DNA from: Megaustenia siamemsis
Taxonomy: Eukaryota > Mollusca > Gastropoda > Stylommatophora > Ariophantidae
Assembly: GCA_032433765.1 (NCBI GenBank)
Contig: JAVIAB010000008.1
Coordinates: 37,516,991 to 37,580,990, forward strand
Reading direction: 5' to 3'
Length of the DNA stretch: 64,000 bases
Shown: positions 14,101-26,100 of the stretch, in pieces
Numbering within the stretch: position 1 is the first letter of the stretch
Layout: the number at the start of each line of letters is the position of its first letter
Made by a program: the position numbers and the translations under genes
The notes under the pieces: model-generated
Seen by the model: the letters and a program-made list of their open reading frames with translations, nothing else
Database searches by the model: none
What the model was told of the DNA's origin: nothing

Positions 14101-17100
14101 ACAAAGATATGAGATGTGACTAACACAGACATGCACACACAAAGATGTGAGATGTGACTAACACAGACATGCACACACAAAGATGTGAGATGTGACTAAC
14201 ACAGACACGCATGCACAAAGATGTGAGATGTGACTAACACAGACATGCACACACAAAGATGTGAGATGTGACTAACACAGACATGCACACACAAAGATAT
14301 GAGATGTGACTAACACAGACATGCACGCACAAAGATGTGAGATGTGACTAACACAGACATGCACACAGCGATACGAGGCATGACTAACACTGACACACAT
14401 CAAGATATATGACACATGACTAACATAAACATGCACATAAAGATATGAGATATAACTGACATTGACATGCACACACAAAGATATGACACATGCCTAACAT
14501 AGACATGCACACAAAGATAAGAGATATGACTAACATAGATATGCACACACAAAGATATGAGATGGGACTAACATAGCCATGCACACACAAGGATATGAGA
14601 TGTGACAAACACAGATATGCACACACAAAGATATGAGATATGACTAACATAAACATGCACACAAAGATATGAGATATCACTAACCCAGACATGCACACAC
14701 AAAGATATGACATATGACTAACACTGGTACACACTAAGATATGAGATATGACTAAACACAAACACACATAAAGATATGAGACATGATTAACACAGACACA
14801 CCGAGATATGAGATATGACTAACATGACACACACCAAGATATGAGCCATGGCCAGCACACACAAGCTAAGATATGAGCCATGGCTAGGACAGAAACATAA
14901 CAAGATATGAGCCATGGCTTCACTAAAAAACACCAAGAAATGAACCATGTCTAGCACAGAAACACATTAAAGTGCCCATATGCTTGGGCTTGTTGTAGTC
15001 GGCAGACTCTTCTGAACGTGGGAATCACAGGTTTCGTTAAACAGTTGTCCGGAGATTTGAGAGTGCAGTCTGACCCATAGAACGTTCTCTTGCATGTACA
15101 GATTCCCGATCGACTGTTGACAGGTGTCGTTGAAACAGTTGTCCGGACATTTGAGAGCACATATGATGTCACAGCCATCAGAAAACATATGTTCGCACTG
15201 TAGCCCAAAATTACCATCGGGACAAGTGTCATTACAGGTATAGCCAAGATGTTTACATTGTAGGCATTTTCCAGATTTTTCCTCAAATAAAGGACAGACA
15301 CTGAGACAAGACCCGGAACAGTTGTGTCCATAGATCCCATGTGAACAGTTGCAGTGACAAGTACTGATGATGACATTGCAGCCTTTACTACACCCACTAC
15401 ACACTGCACAAAACGATGAAGAATGCTCGTCCAGAAAATAGGTGTCTGTAAATGTTTGCACCTCACTCACCGTCAGTGCACCGTCGGCCTGCGAAACGGT
15501 CGGTGAGAACTCAATCTTAATGTGTGCCATTGGCGTTTGTGTTTTGACTACAATAGTGTTCACAGATAAATTAGGGTATGATATATCATTATACTGGAAC
15601 ACTACTCCGCCACTGTCAGAGAAAGCCTTTAGAGTGGCATTCTTTACCCGAATCATAGTGCTAGCTCGATGATAGATTCGAATGATGTGAGTCTTCTGGG
15701 GCGTTGCAAAGTTCAGATACCAGTAAACAGAATTGGTTCCACTTCTCCATTGTGTGTGTGTGCAGTCATTGTCATAGAGATTGGTCTTTGTTTTGCCATT
15801 AACTGCGGCCTCTGGTCCACATCCGTCTTCTGTATAACAAGCATCAAATGTGTCGGTCTGGTTTGTGATCTGTTTGAGAGCCACTTTCCGACCCCCGCCA
15901 ATGTAGATGGAGCAGATATTTGCAACTATCGCCCTTTCAATCCGTAACTTGTTGATCAGACCAGCCCCAGAGCAGAAGACATCAATCTCGTGCGAACTAA
16001 CTACAAACCTTGATACATTGTTACATGAGGCAGAACCATTCTTCTTCCCTTAATTTTTCCTGTTGTCACAATATATTCCAACTATTTCTTCCACAATACC
16101 TGGCCAATAAAAATTATTATTATTTTCTTCTGATGTGTGATAATAAAGTGCATTTTGTTACGGCTTTTTTCAGAACGTCCTGATTACTCTTCTAATCTGT
16201 CACATTTTAAAACCACATTTCTTGTGATCTCCAAAGATTTTCTCAACTATTGTCCAACTGCCCATGATTCGCTTCCATGTGTCAAGACTGACTCAACATA
16301 ACACCAAAGAAAGTCTTTTTTTTTTATCTCCATTGTCAAAAATGGCTGTGTAATATCTTTCTCATTTTTTGGAATGCGGCCTTTGTGTAGCTTTGTGTAG
16401 CTTTATGTAGAATAGAGGGACTCATGACATCACAACAACATATAACTAGGCACCATTAAACATTAAACAGTTGTAGGCGTTTCAATTTTACAACAGTAAA
16501 AAGTTTTCAACATTCTGTCTATCCAAGGAATCACTTTCACTGCAGTCAGGAATTTCCAATATCAGCTCCACTCATGCCACAGCATCTCCCAAAGCATGTA
16601 GGCACCATTCGTAAATTCTGTAGACAAGGTTGACCACTATGTATGCCCTGATCGGCTGCAAAGGCAACAAATTAAAACAACTGTGCAACCAATACCAAAT
16701 GACTTCCATCAAACACAGTCACTTCCTCACTCCAATTTCCTTGAAAAAAAAAAAACACACTGAAAACAAAGTTTATGAGCAACCAAAACGGTTACTTAAG
16801 TAATTATGCTACTAGTCTGCAAAATCAGGATAATAATAATAGAACCCATTGTGCATTGTTGGTTGTGACGTCAGTAACGTCAAATTCTGTACAAGTCAAC
16901 AACAATAATGCTATGGGTAACTTTTAGCTTTAAAGTAGTACCCATTCCAAAGAATAATCATCATCATCATCATCAAATACCGGCCTGCTGATATAGGTGA
17001 TCATGTCTCTCCACAACTTTCGATCTCGACAGTTATTTATCATTTCTGTTGTTGATCTTCTGCCAAGCCATTCTCTTAAGTATTCTTCTCAAAGAATAAT

Positions 17101-20100
17101 AATTTTATCAAAATCTGAAATCAGATAATACAATCTTAACAGGCACAATAGGCCTCTAAAATTCAAATTGAATTTATAAAAAATAATAGGAATAAAGAAG
17201 AAAGTTGGGAATGTTCTGTAAAATAAAATCAGGGGGAAGTAAATTATCAAACTTCACAGTCTCAGGCCCCATAGCATTTGGAGGATGAGTGGGAACCAGG
17301 AGTGAGTGTGGACCATTGCACTTCCTCACTGTTAATTTCTTCCTCAACACAGCACATAAGAGGGAGCCATGATAGCTCAGTGGTTAGTGAACTGGACTAC
17401 AAAGGACAAGGGGTAGGGTTCAATCCCAACCGACGGCTTTCGGGTTCACCCAGCCTTAAATGGGTACCGGATTTTTTTCTGGGAAAGTGAAGTGGCACAG
17501 GCGTAATACTGACCACATTACTCCAAAAATCATGTGCTGAAGGTCTGTAAAATTTATGGTCACTAACACCATATTCCCTATACGCCACTTGGCGGGATGG
17601 GACGCAATTTTTTTTTTTAGCACATAAGGTACATATTTTTCAACTGGATTAACAAGAGAGTAACAGGCTAAAATGTAACCACAATCACATTTATTGCCAA
17701 ATCAATGCGCTAGAATAGTTTCTGAATGCTAATTTTTTTAAAAACATAGATTTATAATAACATAAAAACATAGATATTGATAGTTTAGACAGAAGAATGC
17801 TTTGGAAGTTGCTGAGTCATTACGGAATCCCCATAAAGTTTATTAACCTGATAAAAACAATGTATGAAGGAACAAAATGTAGTGTGATGCATGAAGGACA
17901 GCTTACAGAAGCATTTGAAATAAGAACAGGAGTAAGGCAAGGATGCCTTCTGTCTCCATTTCTCTTTCTACTGGCCATAGATTGGATTATGAAAATAACT
18001 CAAAACAACAGAAATGGGATCCAGTGGTCACTGACCAAACAACTTGATGATTTAGACTTTGCTGATGACATAGCTCTCCTATCACACAGCCATCAACAGA
18101 TGCAGGATAAAATGAGTATATTAGATGAGAGATCACAACAGCTAGGACTAAAGATTAATAGAGATAAGACCAACATTATGAGAATTAATGCAGTTGGCAA
18201 TAACCAAATAAAACTAGGAGAAATACCTCTACTAGACGTACAATCTTACATATATCTGGGCAGTAATATAGATAAAGAGGGAGGAACAGAAAATGATACC
18301 AAAATAAGGATATCAAAAGCAAGAAGAGCTTTCATTGCACTGGGAAACATATGGAAATCCCAAGAAATTAGGCTAAATACAAAAATAAAAATGTTCAACT
18401 CAAATGTTAAGTCGGTCCTATTATATGGCTGTGAAACATGGAGAATAACAAAATTGACAATCACGAAGGTACAGACTTTCATTAATGGATGCTTGCGCAG
18501 AATAAAGGGATGGAAATGGCAGGACAAAGTCACTAATGTGGAATTATGGAAATGTACCGGTCAAATACCAGTGGATAAAGAGATACAGCGAAGACGATGG
18601 CGATGGATAAGACACACACTACGGAAGCCAACTGAGAGTATTACACAACAGGCCCTTTTTTGGAATCCCCAGGGGAAAATACAAAGAGGAAGACCAAGGA
18701 ATTCTTGGAGAAGACAGATCGAAGCAGAGATGAAGATGATGGGGAAGACATGGAATGATCTTAAAAGAATTGCAAAAAACAGAACGACTTGGAAAGTGTT
18801 TGTTGAAGACCTATGCTCCACTGGGAGCTAAAAGGTAGAAGAAGAATAGGAATAAAGAAGAAAGTTGGGAATGTTCTGTAAAATAAAGTCAGGGGGAAGT
18901 AAATTATCAAACTTCACAGTCTCAGGCCATAGCATTTGGAGGATGAGTGGGGACCAGGAGTGAGTGTGGACCATTGCACTTCCTCACTGTTAATTTCTTC
19001 CTCAACACAGCACATAAGAGGGAGCCGTGATAGCTCAGTGGTTAGTGAACTGGACTACAAAGGACAAGGGGTAGGGTTCAATCCCAACCGACGGCTTTCG
19101 GGTTCACCCAGCCTTAAATGGGTACCGGATTTTTTTCTGGGAAAGTGAAGTGGCACAGGCGTAATACTGACCACATTACTCCAAAAATCATGTGCTGAAG
19201 GTCTGTAAAATTTATGGTCACTAACACCATATTCCCTATACGCCATTTGGCGGGACGGGGCGCAATTATTTTTTTTTTTTTTTTTTTTTATACAGCACAT
19301 AAGGTACACATTTTTCAACTGGATTAACAAGAGAGTAACAGGCTAAAATGTAACCACAATCACATTTATTGCCAAATCAATGTGCTAGAATAGTTTCTGA
19401 ATGCTAATTTAAAAAAAAAACAAGAATAAGACATAATATGGTGGAGATTAAATGTAAATTCTCTTACGAAAAACAACTGGCTCCATACGATTGGTCGTCT
19501 TGACATCAAGCACTTCCTCCTTCTCCAGGTAATGTTTGACAATTAAATGCAAGCGGGCCTGGTTGAGGGTCTCCATTCGAACTGATGTTACAGCTTTATA
19601 GTTGGCAAAAAGATGCAGGCCAGTGAAGACCACAAACATGATCCAAATAATTCTGAAAAATGATTGGTTAATTAAAGTTTACAAGTTCATTTGTTTGTTT
19701 TAATGAGTGGATCTGTATTTGAATGTTTAAAGAGTGGGTCTGCATTTGAGCGTTTAAAAAGTGGATCTCCATTTGTGTATTTAAAGAGTGGACCTCTATT
19801 TGTGTGTTTAAAGAGTGGATATGTATTTGAGTGTTTAAAGAGTTTTATCTGCATTTGTGTGTTTAAAGAGTGGACCTGCTTTTGTGTGTTTAAAAGATAG
19901 ATCTGCATTTGTGTGTTTAAAAAGTGGATATGCATTTGTGTGTTTGCACCTTAACTCTTTCTGTACGTTTCGCCGCACTGTGCACCACGCTCAATTTGAT
20001 TAGTGTGAACGCCATCAAACCATATTCTTTTTACATGTCTTGTATCATCTTGATATTGGTGAAATCTAATACCTTGTTCAATTATCTAAAAATTCATATA

Positions 20101-23100
20101 TAATATGTTATATGTTAAATAAATATAAATATGTAGATTGATTCTTAAAACCATGAAACATTTAGTCTCTGAAATCTCTTCCGTTGCATCGATAAAAAGT
20201 ATGGAAAGAGTTAAAGTTTAGTATGCCTTTTCCCTAGCCTTTGGTTATTCATTTATTTCATTACAGAGTTGTCTGCAAAGCATCCCTCAGTGAAGTTTCA
20301 TTAGAGACAACAACCAGGAGAGCTTGCAAATAAATGTAGCACATGGTGAAGATATATAATAAATGGTATGCCAATATTTGAGAATGAAATGAAGCCAAAA
20401 TTAAAAGAAAAAAGATGCAGGAGAACAGAGGTGTGACTCTAACACAAAATTGGCTGGTTCATTCTGCAGCCAGATCTGGCATTCTAATATTGACAAGATC
20501 AGCCATGAGTTTCTGCTTGACAAAACAGCATCAGACAGTTTCTATTGTAGAACAGATCCTGCCTGTTTCCAACTGTCTGTGCAGATGCAAAAGACCATAT
20601 AGCTTTTGTTTAACCCTGGATTATGGGACTACCATACTACCATGAAAATGGCAACCTCAAAATAAAAATATTTGGAACTCAACAGTTTGTCACGGCAAAC
20701 ATTTGCCCCCTTCCTATACCATTATAATTATTACTTCTGGTGACACCTGAGTGTTGGATTTGTTTCCTTTAATGTTGGATCAAACACCAACATGTGTTTC
20801 ATAAAAAGTACGAATATGTAGTAAAAATGGGCTGTTTTTTTTTTTTATAAATATTTTCCAATTTTCAAGATATTTATTTTTTTTTTTTTTTTCTTATGAT
20901 GGGGGGAAATCTTTTGACTTTTGGTGAGACATCAAACAAACCTTTTGTAACACAGGATAGGCACTAAAAGGAATCTAAACATATGGGCTTGACTGACGAC
21001 CGAAGTGTGAATAGACAAAGTAATACCTATAGGGTTTCGTGTGAATAGACAAAGTAATACCTCCAGGGTTTCAAGCCATAAATCAAACCTAAACCAGGCA
21101 ATGATTACTCCAACAGATTCCCATGTCTCTCCTTGTGTAAACAAATGGCTTTGTAGCAAAAGTTCAAAGAAAATACTATTTTACAAACTCCAAATATAAC
21201 AACTGATGAACGTAACTTTTGCAAATGTCTCATAAAATGTGATTCACTGATAGGTTCCGTAGCCTAGGTTTAATAGCAGTGTTGTCTTTCCTAGAAATGC
21301 CTTCATACCAGTATGAAATGTCTTCTCTATCCAGGTTTATATCAAGATATCCTTTTCTTATGTAGAATATCTGACAGAACTTATTATTCCAAACCTTACA
21401 GGTCTGTAAATTAGGTTTGGACCTTCTGTCCAAAGTAGAATGTCAGTCACAACTTATGCCCATCTAGCACGGATGCTTGGTTAAGTTTTCTTCCCAGATA
21501 TGTATCAAGATTTCTTGTTATTATGTTGAATGTCAGTCAGAATTTATTATGCCATTCCTGCATTCATTTTTGGCTGGTTTTTATACTTAGCTTTGATTTC
21601 ATCATGGTGTGGTTTACTAATTGTTACTAGTTCCTAATCAACTATAATCTATGTCAATAGAAGTGAGAAAGAGAGGTGTCGGTGCTATATAGAACCAATT
21701 CTGACCTATGGAAGCGAATCATGGACAGTAGACAAACATATGAAAAGACGATTAGAGGCCACAGGGAAGGGATTTCTCAGAAGAATGTTGAAAGTTCCCT
21801 GGACAAGCTGTCCAGACAAGACCATTGAGGAAATTCTCAAAGAGACCAACACTAAAAGAGGCCTACTAAAAAACACCAGAAAGAAACAATCAACATTTTT
21901 CAGGCACATCATGAGAAGAGGAAAGTTGGAATACTTGGTTACAACTGGCAAAATAAAAGAAAAGAGAGATCGCGGACGAAAAAGAGAAAAAATACTGGAT
22001 AGCTTGGTGTCATTGCTTAGAAAATGGTCAACAACAGAATTGATACAATGCACTGTAGATAGAAGATTATGGAAGGACATGATCGCCCATGCCAACCAGT
22101 GTGGCTCATGATGATGATGACTAGTTCCTAATAACAGATTTGTTCATATATAAGCTCATGAACATTTGTTTTAACTCAACTGATTTTATATTTCACCACA
22201 TTGAGCTAAGTTTTGTGGCCCAAAATAAGCCCTTCATTGGAATATTAATGTGGTGGTATATTGAGGCATCTCACTTCTGAGCCATGTAGGAAAAATGTAT
22301 ATCACGATAATGACATTCACACCAATTATAGAACCACAGTTAACAGAAGAAGAGACAGGCTTTACAAGAAATTGTAGCTGCACAAATGCAATCTTCACAG
22401 TCAGGCAGGCAACTTATGGAACATGACAGGAAGCTAAATGTTGCTTTTGTAGACCAAGAGAAAGTATTTGACAGAGTTGATAGAAACGGAGTACAGCAAA
22501 TAATGGTCCGGTATGGAGTAAGTAAGTTCCTGTGTGTTACTGGGGTCTCATTATGAGTAAAGAATAGTGACACTGTGACCTTCCAAGCATGTCATAAGAG
22601 GCGACTAAGGAGGTTGATCGATGGCTTGACAAGCTGTCATTTTAAAAACTATTGTTATGGAAACAGAGCCATAGATTTTAGAGGCAGTGATCTCTGCAAT
22701 ATGTGCCATTTTGGCATGCAAGGTTTCTGTTTTTGAGATTCTGGTTCTGCCCTATGTGCCATCTTCGGCTCGAAAGGACAATAGATAGATAGATGGAGTA
22801 AGTTACAAATGACGAATTTAAGAATGGATTCAAAACAAACAAGGAAATTAGAGAAAGCGCTAATCAGCCACTAATATCTTCAGTAATCAAGAAAAGATGA
22901 TGGTTATATGTTGGACATGTGATGAGGAGAGACAATAACCGAGTAACAAAGCAAGCTCTTAAGTGGGAAACAACAGGTAAGAGGAAAAGAAGGGGACCAG
23001 AGAGACACTGAGGAAGAACATTGATCAGAGAGGCAAGAGCAGCAGGAATCGGCTCTCTCAGTGAGATAAGTTGCTTGCACAGAACAGAGACAAATGGTGA

Positions 23101-26100
23101 GATTTGATAAAAGATCTTTATAAGGATTGAAAACTGCTAGAATAAAAATTTAGATAGAAAAAGAGTCTCCGGGTCTATGCCCTACGAGCCGGTTACAGCT
23201 CAAAAGGTCAATAGATAGATAGAGTAAGTGAACATGTTATTATATTACGCAAAAGTTTATACAGTGATTGCAAAAGTGTAATCAGAAAATACTGTATATA
23301 TAATAAATATTGTAATCAAAGAAAGCTAGAACAGTGCACTGTAATGTCCAGAGTAAGACAGGGAAGTCTTCAATCACTACTCTTGTTCATTACTTACAGT
23401 GACAGTTTAAGCAAAAAGCCAAGCTTAAAAATGAATATAATAAAATGAATTAATTTTTACAGATGACAGGCCATGAAAGCAGAAACATCTAAGAAACTGC
23501 AATGACATTTCATGTATTAGAAGTGTACAACAAACAAAATGAGAATCAACACAGAAAACACATTAGTCATGGCAACAGAAAGAGAGAAGCAAAGCGAATA
23601 TATCAATAGACAACACATGTATAAAATAGGCATAGAAGTTTAGGTATATAGGAATAAACTTCTCTCAAGATGGTAAAATGGATAAAGAAATTAACATTCA
23701 GTGCAGTAAGGCAAACAAGGACAGCAAGCTCTCTCCTACAACTCAAGATCATGTGGAAAATTTAAAATTAAAAAAAAATTAATTAATTTAAAAAAATCAA
23801 ATCTGTAATTTCTTCATGGCTTTACCCACCCCTAGTCTCTGAGTAGTGAGATCTGATGTCTAGTCCTCTCTGAGTAGTGAGATCTGATGTCTAGTCCTCT
23901 CTGAGTAGTGAGATCTGATGTCTAGTCCTCTCAGCTAATGATGAAAAGCAGCAGGTCCCCATGGCCATAGAGTATTACTTGAAAGTTGCGTGTAAGACAT
24001 TTCTTAATATTGCTGAGCTGAAGGAACTGCAGGGTTTATCATATTCTGCCACTTGCAGGATTTATATGTCCGCTTTTGAAGCTGCCAAGAAAGGTCATCA
24101 CTTAAAGCTGCAGATTCAGACCCTGAAGTCATTGGTTGGGCTTCAGCAAACTTGGAAACAAACTATCCATCTAGAAGAAACCGAGAGCAGGTCCCTATGC
24201 ATTCTGCGCACATAAAAAATAAACCTTTGACAATTGGAAATTGAAAAGAGCCGGCCAAAATTAGTCATTGACCAGGCAAAATTAATAGAAAAAAAATCTA
24301 CCAAAAATGTCAAAATTCTTGACAAGAGAAATTATTTCACCTCTGAAATCGGAAAATATATGCCTGTATGATGAGGGACACCTGAGCACAAGACTGCCAG
24401 TGTGAAAAACAGGAAAAAGTGATATTCATACAAAATTCAGTCCCTAATAGGTCTTCATTAGAGCTGGCGAACGCAAACAAGCAACAAAAACTGGTTAAAA
24501 GTCAAGATGGATCATCTTTTGATCAAAACTTCTCAATCTTTAAGGTCAGCTTTTGTTTAAAAATTACTCCTCATTTAATACTACATCTGACAAAAAAAAA
24601 AACTCACGTTTGATGACCACTGACAACAGGAATCAAAAGAAGACTGCAGATCAGTGCTGCCAGGTTGACCAGGGTTTCCTATTGAAAAATCATTAATACA
24701 AAAATTTAACAATTAATCACTGACTAATGGTCTGACAATAAATATTTCATATATAAGCATTACCTGCACTCTCCTCTAAAAAGTTAGCTGGGAGGAATAC
24801 TGCTAAAAAACATAATGTAAAAAAGAATGTATTATCCCAACATTTCTGCAACAATTACTACAAAATTATTCAACTCTGATTGTTAATTACGAGAAACTAA
24901 TAAACTAAATTACGCTTGTGTGCTGCCAAGGCCTGGAAGGGGAGTAAAGAATTGTTGCGCTGTTCCCTACCAGGCATGTTTGAAAGAGGTGACAAAGGAG
25001 AGTCGGGCATGGGACTGGCTATCCTGTACTGTAAAAAACATAAGCCTCAAAAGCTTCACAAATATGCTGAAGACCTATGCTCCACACACCAATGGGATGT
25101 TGGAAGGTAGTTGATGAAGAAGAAAAAACTAAATTAAGAATTGATATAATTGTAATCAAACTGCTGCTCAAAGACAAATGAGGATGAAAAGAATGAGAAG
25201 TAATTAGATTGTTTTTTAAGTGTTCAGTTAACTTTAGCAGAGTTGTTTCTAAAAATAACAACAGTAAAAAAAAAAAAAACTCTCCATAACATCATCATCA
25301 AGTACCATGCCTCTCCACAACTTTTGATCTCAACAGTTATTTATCATTTCTGTTACTGACCTTCTGCCAAGCCATTCTCTTAAGCTATCTGGTAACTTTT
25401 CTCTTTGCTTCCCTCTATCTCTTTAACCCTCAACTTTCCCAGCTGTCACAATATATTCCAACTGTTTCCTTCTCATTACATGGCCAAAAAATGATGATTG
25501 TTTCTTCCTAATATTGGAATTTAGCTCTCTTTTTTGCTTTGGCCTCTTTCAGAATGTTTTCATTACTATTCTTAGCTGTCCGTGGTACTCTCAACATTCC
25601 TCTGTAAAACCACATTTCTACAGCCTCCAGTGATTTTCTTGTCTGTTGTCCTATTGTCAATGATTCACATGCATATGTTAAGACTGGCTGTTTGCAACAC
25701 TTAAGAATTCTTTTTCTTGTTTTTATTGTCAAAAATGGACTGCACAGTATCTTCCTCATTTTTGGGAAAGTTGCTTTTGTCTGAGCCATTCTGCATCTCA
25801 CCTCTGTTGTACATCTACCATCTGAGGTATACCCATAACTCAAAAGATATCAAATAATTTTCCTTTTAAAAAATGACAGAAAAGAAAGAACCCCATATTC
25901 CTCAAGTGTGATGAATAGGAAGATGTGGTGATAGTGTCTTCATTTATTTACCTAAAAAATATCCAATCCATTTCTCTTTTTTTCATTTTGGTATTTACTT
26001 CATGACTACTAAAAAAATTAATAGTCCTCTTCATCGTCCTCCCTTAAAAGGATGTTATGTGGGCATATATATATATGTTGTGTTGTGGTTTACAGCTCGG

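Noticed and set aside
14272..14767. Minus frames with Cys-Val-Ser repeats
   Set aside because: Translation of the degenerate 38-bp minisatellite; the Cys content is not an EGF pattern.
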